Source of the DNA: BOG-908 sp964242115
Lineage (GTDB): Bacteria; Pseudomonadota; Alphaproteobacteria; Acetobacterales; Acetobacteraceae
Assembly: GCA_964242115.1 (NCBI GenBank)
Contig: CAXSZX010000006.1
Location: 62,001 to 126,000 of the forward strand
DNA: 64,000 nt
Direction of reading: 5' to 3'
The first letter of the stretch is position 1; the number at the start of each line of letters is the position of its first letter. The translations under genes and the position numbers were made by a program. Under the pieces are notes generated by a model. That model ran no database searches. It was not told the DNA's origin and saw only the letters and a list, made by a program, of their open reading frames with translations. Of this stretch, positions 19,282 to 28,400 are shown one piece after another.

Positions 19282-19866
19282 ATGAGGCTAGTTGCCGAAG
19301 CCATCAGCACCTTCCGCGGCGACCGCCTGGTGCTAGACCGCATCAGCCTGTCCGTGCCCGAAGGCGGCGCCCTGCTGCTGCTCGGCCCCAACGGCGCCGG
19401 CAAGTCCACCTTGCTGCGTGCTCTGGCCGGCCTGGGCCGCGTGGACGCGGGCAGGATCAGCTTCGACGGCTCGGACGAGCTCGCCGGCAAGATCGCCTAC
19501 CTGGGCCACCTCGACGGCATCAAACCCGGGCTGAGTGCTGCCGAGAACCTCGCCTTTGCCGCGCGCGTGGCGGGGCGTGACCCGGCATCGGCGCTGGACG
19601 CGCTGGGGCTGGCGCGGCTGGCGGGGCTGCCGGCGCGGATGCTCTCGGCCGGGCAGAAGCGGCGGCTGGCGCTGGCACGGCTGGTGGTGAGCGGCGCGCC
19701 GCTGTGGCTGCTGGACGAGCCGACGCTGGGGGTGGACGCCGCGTCGGTGGCGGCGTTCGGCGCGCAGCTGGCGGCGCACCGGGCAGGCGGCGGCGTGGTG
19801 GTGGCCGCCACCCACCTGCCGCTGCCGCTGCCGGACGCGGCCGAGCTGCGGCTTGGCACGCCGTGA
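19282..19866 (+). CDS. ccmA: Cytochrome c biogenesis ABC transporter ATP-binding protein
   Basis: ATPase of the CcmAB(CD) complex, which drives release of holo-CcmE during cytochrome c maturation. 194 residues. Walker A LGPNGAGKSTLLRALAG (near residue 38), signature-like LSAGQKRRLALARL, Walker B PLWLLDEPT and the H-loop ATH. ATG 19282 directly follows repeat HR8; no ribosome binding site is visible upstream because that space is repeat. It overlaps ccmB by 4 nt. ccmC is not adjacent. Confidence 0.93.
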   Translation: MRLVAEAISTFRGDRLVLDRISLSVPEGGALLLLGPNGAGKSTLLRALAGLGRVDAGRISFDGSDELAGKIAYLGHLDGIKPGLSAAENLAFAARVAGRDPASALDALGLARLAGLPARMLSAGQKRRLALARLVVSGAPLWLLDEPTLGVDAASVAAFGAQLAAHRAGGGVVVAATHLPLPLPDAAELRLGTP

Positions 19867-20528
19867 GGGCGTTCTGGGCACTGCTGGCGCGCGAGTTGCG
19901 TCTGGCCGCTCGGCATGGCGGCGACACGGCCGGCGCGCTGCTGTTCTTCTTCGTGGCCGGCGCGCTGTTTCCGCTGGCCATCGGGCCGGCGCCGGAGACG
20001 CTGGCGCGGCTCGCACCCGGCATCGTATGGGTCTGCGCACTGCTGTCCGCCCTGCTGCCGCTGGACCGGCTGTTCGGCGCAGATTTCGAGGACGGGTCGC
20101 TCGACCAGTTGCTGCTCTCAGGGTTGCCCGGCAGCGTGGTGGCGCTGGGCAAGGCGATTGCGCACTGGCTGCTGACCGGGGTGCCGCTGCTGCTGGCGGC
20201 CGGGCCGCTGGCGGTCATGCTGCGGCTGCCCACCGCGGCGCTGCCCGCGCTGCTGGGCGGGTTGGCGCTGGGTACCGCGTGCCTGTCGCTGCTGGGCACC
20301 GCATGTGCCGCCATTGTGCTGGGGGCGCGGCGGGGCGGGGTGTTGCTGCCGGTGCTGGTGCTGCCGCTAACCACGCCGGTGCTGATCTTCGGGGCAGCGG
20401 CGGCAGACGGGGCTGCGTCGGGGCTGCCGGTTCGTGGCGAGCTGTTGTTGCTGGGCGCCTACCTGGCGGCGTGCCTGCCACTGTGCCCGGTGGCGGCGGG
20501 GGCGGCACTGCGGGCCGCTTGCGAGTGA
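19863..20528 (+). CDS. ccmB: Heme exporter protein CcmB
   Basis: Membrane subunit paired with CcmA. 221 residues with six hydrophobic segments and the family hallmark FEDGSLDQLLLSGLPG near residue 78. The start is GTG 19863, overlapping the ccmA TGA (GTGA), implying translational coupling. Confidence 0.93.
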   Translation: MRAFWALLARELRLAARHGGDTAGALLFFFVAGALFPLAIGPAPETLARLAPGIVWVCALLSALLPLDRLFGADFEDGSLDQLLLSGLPGSVVALGKAIAHWLLTGVPLLLAAGPLAVMLRLPTAALPALLGGLALGTACLSLLGTACAAIVLGARRGGVLLPVLVLPLTTPVLIFGAAAADGAASGLPVRGELLLLGAYLAACLPLCPVAAGAALRAACE

Positions 20529-20548
20529 GAACACTCTCGGCTTTCAAT

Positions 20549-20645
20549 TAAGAAAGCAGGCAAAAAAATTTGCCTCTCTCGGGTGTGTCGCGATGAAACG
20601 TGGTGTTTCAGCCATTCGCGACAGCGACACCGGACATTTTCTCTC
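20549..20645 (-). repeat. Hairpin repeat HR9 (degenerate, centre III)
   Basis: Only the outer sequence TAAGAAAGCAGGC and a centre III (AACGTGGTGTTTCAGCC then CGCGACAGCG) remain; the A/T hairpins are eroded. Confidence 0.55.
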
Positions 20646-20689
20646 CCTTGGCAGACTGTTCTTCTGCCGTTCGACTAAACCTCCAAGGA

Positions 20690-20820
20690 CAGAGCCTGTG
20701 CTTTCACATGAAAGCAGCAAAGACCTTTGGTTCTGCTATCGCGGACTCTCCCACACCGCGCGCACCCAAAAGAACAAAAGTTTTTTGGTTCTTTTTTTCA
20801 AAAAAGAACTGCTTGCCTTA
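20690..20820 (+). repeat. Hairpin repeat HR10 (B degenerate to A, centre II)
   Basis: The left arm is degraded (CTTTCACATGAAAGCAGC) but the central CTATCGCGGAC, CAAAAGTTTTTT and the A hairpin are intact. It separates the convergent ccmB and EF-hand genes. Together with HR9 it fills the whole 330-bp gap. Confidence 0.8.
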
Positions 20821-20858
20821 CCTATCATCGGACGAGGTTCGTGCCCGTTGCATGAACC

Positions 20859-21230
20859 TTATTGCGGCGGCGGCGGTGCGCCCTGGCCCTGGCGCCGCGA
20901 CTCGCGCCACGTCCGCACGTCCTGCATCGTGATGTAGCCCTTGTTCCCGGCGTCGATCTCGCCGAAGTGGCGCACCAGCGGCGTCAACCGGGCGGCCTGC
21001 GCCTGCTCCAGCGTCAACCGTCCGTCATGCGTGGTGTTCGCTTCCTCGAACCGTGCGCGGAAGTTCTGCCGTGCGCCCGGCGGGGCCATTTGGCCGCCTG
21101 GTGCGGGTGGCGGCGGTGCGTATTGCTGACCCTGGTCGGGGGGCGGACCCTGGTCTGGACCGGGCCCCGGCTGGGCGGCGGCCGAACCGGCGATCAGCAG
21201 GAAGCCTGCCAGCATGGGATACAGACGCAT
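20859..21230 (-). CDS. Secreted EF-hand domain protein
   Basis: 123 residues. Sec signal peptide MRLYPMLAGFLLIAGSAAAQ, then a Pro/Gln/Gly-rich spacer, then two degenerate EF-hand loops (THDGRLTLEQA and AGNKGYITMQD). Calcium binding is plausible but the acidic residues are incomplete. ATG 21230 has GAGAAGGAA 7 nt upstream. Monocistronic between repeats. Confidence 0.75.
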   Translation of the reverse strand: MRLYPMLAGFLLIAGSAAAQPGPGPDQGPPPDQGQQYAPPPPAPGGQMAPPGARQNFRARFEEANTTHDGRLTLEQAQAARLTPLVRHFGEIDAGNKGYITMQDVRTWRESRRQGQGAPPPPQ

Positions 21231-21324
21231 TTTCGATTCCTTCTCCGTAAGCCGGTTGGCCGGCCGGTGCTGCACTACGTGGCTCGGGGTAGGAGGCAAG
21301 CCGAGGGGGTTTTACGCTTTGTTG

Positions 21325-21468
21325 CAAGCAAGCAAGCCAAGCAGTTGTTCTTTGCGGAGAAGAAAAAAGATTTTTGCTCTCGTAGCGGGCCGTGTTGGAG
21401 AGTCCGCGACAGCCGCGATAAAAGCTTTTTGCTTCTTTTTCTCGAAAAAGAAGGCCTTTGCTTGCTTA
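21325..21468 (-). repeat. Hairpin repeat HR11 (A degenerate to B)
   Basis: The A arm is mutated (GCAGTTGTTCTTTGCGGAG). The B arm (GCTTCTTTTTCTCGAAAAAG) is good and ends CTTGCTTAC, whose TTA is the TAA stop of the ratA-like gene. Confidence 0.85.
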
Positions 21469-21924
21469 CCTCTGCGCCGCCACCACAACCTGAGGCGGAC
21501 CGTACACGTCGTTGGCCCGCTTCAGAAACGCACCGACCATGCGCCGCACCGCCTCGTTGAACACGACGCCGATAGCTTTCTGCAGCAGCTTGCTGCGGAA
21601 TTCGAAATCCACCCAGAAATCCACCTGCACGCCGGCCGGGTCCGGGATGAACACCCACTGGTTGTTCAGGTAGCGGAACGGGCCGTTCTCGTAGCTGACG
21701 CGGATCCGGGCGGGGCGTTCCAGTGTCACGCGGCTGGTGAAGCTTTCGCGGAACGGGCCGAAGCCGATGGTGAGGTCTGCGTGCAGCTCCGTGGCGGTGC
21801 GGGTTATCACTCGCGCGCCGACGCACCATGGCAGGAATTCCGGGTACTTGCCCACGTCTGCAACGAGGTCGAACAACTGTTCCGGCCGGTAGCCGACGAG
21901 TTTGCGGTCGGCGTAGGTGGGCAT
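21466..21924 (-). CDS. ratA: Coq10/RatA-type START domain protein
   Basis: 152-residue SRPBCC/START-fold protein that begins with the family start MPTYADRKLVGYRPEQLFDLVADV. In alphaproteobacteria this gene commonly follows lipA and is thought to bind ubiquinone (Coq10-like); the RatA name comes from an E. coli homologue reported as a ribosome-association toxin, and no antitoxin is seen here. It starts 3 nt after the lipA stop, so it is co-transcribed. Its TAA stop lies in repeat HR11. Confidence 0.88.
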   Translation of the reverse strand: MPTYADRKLVGYRPEQLFDLVADVGKYPEFLPWCVGARVITRTATELHADLTIGFGPFRESFTSRVTLERPARIRVSYENGPFRYLNNQWVFIPDPAGVQVDFWVDFEFRSKLLQKAIGVVFNEAVRRMVGAFLKRANDVYGPPQVVVAAQR

Positions 21925-21927
21925 CGC

Positions 21928-22953
21928 TCAGACCGCCTGAAATTGGGTGCGGAGATCCACGTGATCCACACCCGCGCTTGTGCGGACCGCGCCCCTTTGT
22001 TGCGTGCGCGCCTGGCGTAGCGCGTCGAAATCCGCATCCGCATGATAGGAGCTCCGGGTCAGCGGCGTGCTTGCAACCATCAGGAAACCTTTCGCGCGCG
22101 CCAGGGACGCGTAGTCGGCGAACTCCGCCGGGGTGGCGAAACGGTGCACGGCTGCGTGCTTCACCGTCGGCTGCAGATATTGCCCGAGTGTCAGAAAATC
22201 CACATCGGCGACGCGCAAATCGTCCATCACCTGGCCGAGCTCACTGCGGTCTTCGCCCAAGCCAACCATCAGGCCGGACTTGGTGAAGATGCCGGCGTCC
22301 ATCAGCTTCACGTCGCTGAGCAGGCGCAGCGACTGGAAGTAGCGTGCACCCGGCCGGATAGTGGGGTAGAGGCGCGGCACGGTTTCCAAATTGTGGTTGA
22401 ACACGTCCGGGCGGGCACGCACCACCGTCTCCAGCGCACCTGGCTTGCGCAGGAAGTCCGGCGTCAGCACCTCGATGGTGGTGGCCGGCGCGGCGCCCCT
22501 GATGGCAGCGATCACGGCGGCGAAATGCGCGGCGCCGCCGTCGGCCAGGTCGTCACGGTCCACCGACGTGATGACCACGTGGCGCAGGCCGAGATGGGCC
22601 ACCGCTTCGGCGACGCGGCCTGGCTCGCCGGCGTCGAGCGGGCCGGGCAGGCCGGTGCGCACGTTGCAGAAGCTGCAGGCGCGGGTGCAGATCTCGCCCA
22701 TGATCATCATGGTGGCGTGGCGCTGAGACCAGCACTCGCCGATGTTGGGGCAGGCGGCTTCCTCGCACACGGTGACCAGGTTGTGCTGGCGCATCAGGTT
22801 GCGGGTTTCGTGGTAGACCGGATGGTTAGGGGCGCGCACGCGGATCCAGTCCGGCTTGCGCTGGATCGGGTTGTCCGGACGGTTCACCTTTTCCGGATGG
22901 CGCGGCGGGAGGGCGACGCCTTGGCTGTGGTCGATCTCGATCCGGGTGAGCAT
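21928..22953 (-). CDS. lipA: Lipoyl synthase
   Basis: Radical-SAM enzyme that inserts two sulfurs into octanoyl-protein to form lipoyl groups on 2-oxoacid dehydrogenases and GcvH. 341 residues from ATG 22953. The auxiliary-cluster cysteines are in CEEAACPNIGEC and the radical-SAM motif is CTRACSFC; the C-terminal RSSYHAD motif is present. First gene of lipA-ratA. Confidence 0.97.
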   Translation of the reverse strand: MLTRIEIDHSQGVALPPRHPEKVNRPDNPIQRKPDWIRVRAPNHPVYHETRNLMRQHNLVTVCEEAACPNIGECWSQRHATMMIMGEICTRACSFCNVRTGLPGPLDAGEPGRVAEAVAHLGLRHVVITSVDRDDLADGGAAHFAAVIAAIRGAAPATTIEVLTPDFLRKPGALETVVRARPDVFNHNLETVPRLYPTIRPGARYFQSLRLLSDVKLMDAGIFTKSGLMVGLGEDRSELGQVMDDLRVADVDFLTLGQYLQPTVKHAAVHRFATPAEFADYASLARAKGFLMVASTPLTRSSYHADADFDALRQARTQQRGAVRTSAGVDHVDLRTQFQAV

Positions 22954-23106
22954 ACGCCGCCTCTGTCTGACGCCGGCTGGCCCGGCACCCTGCTCGAACA
23001 AGTGGCCGCCGGTGGCACAAGCGTCAAGCTTTGGCGGGCGGGAACTCCGCTCCAACGCAAGCGGCCCGCCGTTGAACTGGGAAGTTTTTTCCCATAGGTT
23101 TCGCGC
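22954..23106. promoter_or_regulatory. lipA/carA divergent intergenic region with two inverted repeats
   Basis: 153 nt, one of the few divergent gaps without a hairpin repeat. It holds GGCGGGC (23033-23039) paired with GCCCGCC (23064-23070), and TGGGAA (23078-23083) paired with TTCCCA (23089-23094) only 12 nt before the carA ATG. The second could affect carA translation or be an operator; no known motif was recognised. Confidence 0.3.
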
Positions 23107-24474
23107 ATGGCTGTAAACGTGGATGAGATCATCGACCGGCTGGGCGGCCCCGAGGCGGCGGCACGGCTGACCGGTGTAGGGCTGGAGGCGGTGCGCAAAT
23201 GGCGCCAGGCGCGCGCGATGCCGCCGAAACACTGGAGCGCCATCGTGTCGGCGACCGGGCTGACGCTGGCGGACCTGCAGGCAGGCGCCCCGCCCTCCGG
23301 CGAGGAGCCGCCGCCGCCGGGCGCCACCGCCTGCCTGGTGCTGGCCGACGGCACTGTGGTCTGGGGTCGCGGCTTCGGCGCGCATACCGCCACGCCGGCG
23401 TCGGTGGGCGAAGTCTGTTTTAACACCGGCATGACCGGCTACCAGGAGACGCTGACCGACCCGTCCTACGCCGGGCAGATCGTGACCTTCACCTTCCCCC
23501 ACATCGGCAACACCGGCGCCAACCGGGACGATTCCGAGGCGGCCACGGTGGCGGCGCGCGGGCTGGTGACACGGCAGGATCTGACCGAGCCCTCGAACTG
23601 GCGCTCGACCCAGCATCTGGACGCATGGCTGCGGGCGCAAGGCGTGCCTGGGCTGGCCGGGGTGGATACCCGCGCGCTGACCATGCGCATCCGCGACGGC
23701 CTGCCGCCGCACGGGGTGATGTGCCACCCGGCCGACGGGCGGTTCGACGTGGCAGCCCTGCTGGAGGCCGCGCGGGCCTGGCCGGGGCTGGACGGCATGG
23801 ATTTGGCCCGCGAGGTGAGCTGCACCCAGAGCTACGCGTGGGACCAGGGGGTGTGGAGCTGGCCGGACGGGTTCGCGGCGCCTGCGGATGGGGCGCCGCA
23901 CCACGTGGTGGCGGTGGATTACGGCGCCAAACGGAACATTTTCAGGTCCCTGGCGGCAGCCGGGTGCAGGGTGACGGTAGTGCCTGGGGCGAGCACGGCG
24001 GAGGATATTCTGCGGCACGCGCCGGACGGGGTGTTCCTCTCCAACGGGCCGGGCGACCCGGCGGCTACGGGGAGCTACGCGGTGCCGGCCATCCAGGGCG
24101 TGCTGGCGGCGAAGGTGCCGGTGTTCGGCATCTGCCTGGGACACCAACTGCTGGCGCTGGCGCTTGGCGGGCGGACCTACAAGCTGGAGCGCGGGCATCG
24201 CGGCGCCAACCAGCCGGTGCGCGAGCTGGCAACCGGGCGGGTGGAGATCACCTCGCAGAACCACGGCTTCGCTGTGGAGGATGCGTCGCTGCCGCCGGGG
24301 GTGCGGGTGACGCATGTGAGCCTGTTCGACGGCAGCAACGAGGGGATCGCCTGCGAGGAGCGGCAGGCGTTCTCGGTGCAGTACCATCCTGAGGCGAGCC
24401 CGGGGCCAAGCGACAGTGCGTATCTGTTTCGGCGGTTCGTGGAGATGATGCAACGCCGCGAATCTGACGCTTAG
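23107..24474 (+). CDS. carA: Carbamoyl-phosphate synthase small chain with N-terminal HTH-like domain
   Basis: Glutaminase subunit supplying ammonia to CarB for carbamoyl phosphate (arginine and pyrimidine synthesis). 455 residues. Residues 1-60 form a compact Cro-like segment (IDRLGGPEAAARLTGVGLEA then WRQARAMPPKHWSAIVSATG) unrelated to normal CarA; it resembles the small carph-isopro domain seen on some Rhodospirillales CarA and LeuD proteins. A short Pro-rich linker leads to CarA proper: GEVCFNTGMTGYQETLTDPS, the class I amidotransferase nucleophile in FGICLGHQLLALALGG, and the His-Glu pair in QYHPEASPGP. Confidence 0.95.
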   Translation: MAVNVDEIIDRLGGPEAAARLTGVGLEAVRKWRQARAMPPKHWSAIVSATGLTLADLQAGAPPSGEEPPPPGATACLVLADGTVVWGRGFGAHTATPASVGEVCFNTGMTGYQETLTDPSYAGQIVTFTFPHIGNTGANRDDSEAATVAARGLVTRQDLTEPSNWRSTQHLDAWLRAQGVPGLAGVDTRALTMRIRDGLPPHGVMCHPADGRFDVAALLEAARAWPGLDGMDLAREVSCTQSYAWDQGVWSWPDGFAAPADGAPHHVVAVDYGAKRNIFRSLAAAGCRVTVVPGASTAEDILRHAPDGVFLSNGPGDPAATGSYAVPAIQGVLAAKVPVFGICLGHQLLALALGGRTYKLERGHRGANQPVRELATGRVEITSQNHGFAVEDASLPPGVRVTHVSLFDGSNEGIACEERQAFSVQYHPEASPGPSDSAYLFRRFVEMMQRRESDA

Positions 24475-24603
24475 CAAGCCAGCGGTTTTGAAAAGACGAA
24501 CCAAAAACCTTTGCTTCCTTGGGCGCGCGTTGCGGGGGCGTCCGCGACAGCCGCAATAGCGATTTTGCTGCTTTTCTTCAAAAAAGCAGGCCTTTCTTTC
24601 TTA
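24473..24603 (-). repeat. Hairpin repeat HR12 (A to B variant, centre II)
   Basis: It begins inside the carA TAG stop (TTAGCAAGCC). The A hairpin is shortened; the B arm is the CTGC/GCAG variant. It separates carA from the unknown gene upstream of carB. Confidence 0.8.
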
Positions 24604-24622
24604 CTCGTCGCGGCCTGAAACC

Positions 24623-25441
24623 TTGGAGACCGACTTGGAACCTGAAGCAGCCGCGCACGCCGGACCGCGCCAGTTTCCCTGGCGTGCGGACGAGGGTGCA
24701 GACGCCGCGACGACGATGAGCCTGCTCGCCGGCATGGTGGAAACCGAGCTTCGCGCCGCGCAGCAGAACCTGCCCGCCTATCAGGGGCAGAAGTTGCATG
24801 CGCCGACCGCCATGTCGGCGATCGGCGTGGTTGCCGGCTACGCTGCGCAATGTGCTGCTGCCGACGCTGTTCTGCGTAAGCTACGGCCCAGGACGCTGGG
24901 CAGCCTGAACAAGGTCGGCTGCAAGGACGGCTCCGTGCTGTATTACGGCGACGAGGTCGACCGGCACCTGGTGAGCGGTGCCGGCGGCGAGTACCCGTTG
25001 TCCGGGTTCCTGCGCGGTGCGGTTCTCCACGCGGGCCACACGCAGGACGAGATCGTCGGCGACGAGGACGTGCTCCGTTACGTCGACACGGTGGCCAGCA
25101 CGACGCAATTCGACGTGGTCAGGGCGCCGGAGGGTCAGGCGCCGTTCTGGGACGTCAGCCTGATGCTGCGCCATATCTGGCCAAAGGCGCGTGCGGTGCT
25201 GGAACATCGTGTTCGGCCGGCGACGGTCAGCAAGCCCGCTCAGGTGCAGCATTGGCCGGTGATCGCTTCCGTCGTTGCCCAGCAATATGTCGGCCTGGCG
25301 AAAGACATCGTGCCGCCGCCTGCGGCGATGGCGATCATCCTGGAATCTGCGATCAAGGCGTCCAAGCGGCGGCTCGTGAGTGCCGGTGCGAGTCCGCTGT
25401 TCCAATACGATACAGAACTGTTCGACCAGAAGATACATTGA
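24623..25441 (+). CDS. Unknown conserved-looking protein directly upstream of carB
   Basis: 272 residues from TTG 24623 (93 nt upstream of an in-frame ATG at 24716); the start is uncertain. No signal peptide or membrane helix. The sequence is balanced and globular, with a strongly charged N-terminus, a helical stretch (MSLLAGMVETELRAAQQNL), a hydrophobic ATAMSAIGVVAGYAAQ-like helix, and an acidic stretch around HTQDEIVGDEDVLRYVDT. I recognise no family. Its stop is 4 nt before the carB ATG, so the two are probably translated from one message; this suggests a link to CarB but proves none. Confidence 0.7.
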   Translation: METDLEPEAAAHAGPRQFPWRADEGADAATTMSLLAGMVETELRAAQQNLPAYQGQKLHAPTAMSAIGVVAGYAAQCAAADAVLRKLRPRTLGSLNKVGCKDGSVLYYGDEVDRHLVSGAGGEYPLSGFLRGAVLHAGHTQDEIVGDEDVLRYVDTVASTTQFDVVRAPEGQAPFWDVSLMLRHIWPKARAVLEHRVRPATVSKPAQVQHWPVIASVVAQQYVGLAKDIVPPPAAMAIILESAIKASKRRLVSAGASPLFQYDTELFDQKIH

Positions 25442-25445
25442 TCAG

Positions 25446-28400
25446 ATGCCCAAACGCACCGACATCGCCTCCATCCTGATCATCGGCGCAGGCCCGATCG
25501 TGATCGGCCAGGCCTGCGAGTTCGACTACTCCGGCGCGCAGGCCTGCAAGGCGTTGCGGGCCGAGGGCTACCGCGTCGTCCTGGTCAACTCCAACCCCGC
25601 CACCATCATGACCGACCCGGGATTGGCAGACGCCACCTACGTCGAACCGATCACGCCGGAGATGGTGACCAAGATCATCGCCCGCGAACGCCCGGACGCG
25701 CTGCTGCCGACGATGGGCGGGCAGACCGCGCTGAACACCGCAATGCAGCTCGCCGCCAGCGGCGTGCTGGAGAAGTACAACGTCGAGCTGATCGGCGCGC
25801 GCGCCGAGGTGATCGACCGCGCCGAGGACAGACTGAAGTTCCGCGACGCGATGAGCGAGATCGGCATCGAATCGCCGCGCAGCTTCATCGCACACAGCAT
25901 TGCCGAGGCGCGCGAGGCGCTGGGCAAGATCGGCCTGCCCGCGGTGATACGTCCGAGCTTCACGCTTGGCGGCACCGGCGGCGGCATCGCCTACAACCGC
26001 GAGGAGTTTGAGGCGATCTCGGCGAGCGGCCTGGCAGCCTCGCCCACCACCGAGGTGCTGATCGAAGAGTCCGTGCTCGGCTGGAAGGAGTACGAGATGG
26101 AGGTGGTGCGCGACTCCGCGGACAACTGCATCATCGTCTGCGCCATCGAGAACGTGGATCCGATGGGCATCCACACCGGCGACAGCGTCACCGTCGCCCC
26201 CGCGCTGACGCTCACCGACCGCGAGTACCAGCGGATGCGCGACGCCTCGATCGCGTGTCTGCGCAAGATCGGCGTGGATACCGGCGGGTCCAACGTGCAG
26301 TTCGCGCTGAACCCGGCGGACGGCCGCATGCTGGTCATCGAGATGAACCCGCGCGTCTCGCGCAGTTCCGCGCTGGCGTCCAAGGCGACCGGTTTTCCCA
26401 TCGCCAAGATCGCGGCGAAGCTCGCCGTCGGCTACACGCTGGACGAGCTCGCCAACGACATCACCCGCACCACGCCGGCCAGCTTCGAGCCCACCATCGA
26501 CTACGTGGTGGTGAAGATCCCGCGCTTCACCTTCGAAAAGTTTCCCGGCACGCCGGCGCTGCTGTCCACCAGCATGAAGTCCGTTGGCGAGGCGATGTCG
26601 ATCGGCCGCAGCTTCGCCGAAGCGCTGCAGAAGGGTTTGCGCAGCATGGAGACCGGGTTCTCCGGCCTCGACGAAGTAGCACCCCCGGGTGACGGCGGCC
26701 CCGACGCCTTCCGCGCGGCACTCTCCGCGCCGCGCCCGGACCGCATCCTGATGGCAGCGCAGGCTTTGCGCGCCGGATTGTCGGTGGACGACGTGCACGA
26801 ATCTTGCAAGTTCGACCCGTGGTTCCTGCGCGAGCTCGAACGCATCATCGCCGCCGAACGCAGCGTGGCCGCAAACGGACTGCCGCGCGAGGCCGGTGCG
26901 CTGCGCCGCCTGAAAGCGCTGGGGTTCTCCGACCAGCGGCTCGCACAGCTCACCAAGCAGCGCGAGCCCGACATTGCAGCTTTGCGCGACAAACTCGGCG
27001 TGCACCCCGTCTACAAGCGCATCGACACCTGCGCCGGCGAGTTCGCGTCGGCCACGCCCTACATGTACTCCACATACGAAGGCGGCTGGGGCACGCCGGT
27101 CTGCGAAGCCGACCCGACCGCGCGGGAGAAGATCGTCATCCTCGGCGGCGGCCCCAACCGCATCGGCCAGGGAATCGAGTTCGACTATTGCTGCGTGCAC
27201 GCCGCCTACGCGCTACGCGAGGCCGGTTTTGAGACCATCATGGTCAACTGCAACCCGGAAACCGTCAGCACCGACTACGACACCTCCGACCGGCTCTACT
27301 TCGAACCGCTCACTGCGGAAGACGTGATCGCGCTGGTCCGCCGCGAACAACAGAACGGCAAGGTCCTAGGCTGCATCGTGCAGTACGGCGGACAGACGCC
27401 GCTGAAACTCAGCCAGGCGCTGCCCGCCGCCGGCATCCCGGTGCTCGGCACCACGGCGGACGCCATCGACATCGCCGAAGACCGCGAACGCTTCCAGCAA
27501 CTTCTGAACAAGCTCGGCCTGCGCCAGCCGGATGCCGGCATCGCGCGCACCACCGAGCAGGCCGAAGCCATCGCCGAGCGCATCGGCTACCCCGTCGTCA
27601 TCCGCCCCAGCTACGTGCTCGGCGGCCGCGCGATGGAGATCGTCTTCGACCGCGCGCAGCTGCACCGCTACACGCGCGAGGCGGTGCGCGTCTCCGGCGA
27701 CAACCCGGTGCTGATCGACCGCTACCTCAACGATGCGATCGAGGTGGACGTGGACTGCATCGCCGACGGCACGACGGTGTACGTCGCCGGCGTGATGGAA
27801 CATATCGAGGAAGCCGGCATCCATTCCGGCGACAGCGCGTGCTCGCTGCCGCCCTACAGCCTCTCGCCGGCGATCATCGACGAGTTGCAGGACCAGACCG
27901 AAGCCATCGCGCGCGCGCTGGGCGTGGTCGGCCTGATGAACGTGCAGTTCGCCATCAAGGACGGTGCGGTCTACATCCTCGAGGTGAACCCGCGCGCCAG
28001 CCGCACCGTGCCGTTCGTCGCCAAAGCCACCGGCGTGGCGGTGGCCAAGATCGGCGCGCTGGTCATGGCGGGCCGCCCGCTCGCCTCGTTCAAGCTGGAC
28101 GACACCGCCATCTCGGCGCACGTGGCGGTGAAGGAAGCCGTCTTTCCGTTCGCGCGCTTCCCCGGCGTGGACACCATCCTCGGCCCGGAGATGAAATCCA
28201 CCGGCGAAGTCATGGGACTGGACCACAACTTCGAACGCGCTTTCGCAAAAGCTCAGCTCGGCGCAGGGATCGTGCTGCCGCAATCGGGCACCGTGTTCCT
28301 CTCCGTGCGCGACAGCGACAAATCCGCGCTTCCGGGCCTCGCACGGCGCCTGACCGAGATGGGCTTCTCCATCATGGCCACCGGCGGCACCGCGGCGCGC

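Noticed and set aside
21466..21924. Toxin-antitoxin system based on the RatA name
   Set aside because: No antitoxin-like gene is adjacent; the lipA linkage and START fold fit a Coq10-like role.
23107..24474. carA as a separate regulator gene plus carA
   Set aside because: The HTH-like segment is in the same frame without a stop or a second good start before the CarA core, so a single gene is the simpler reading.
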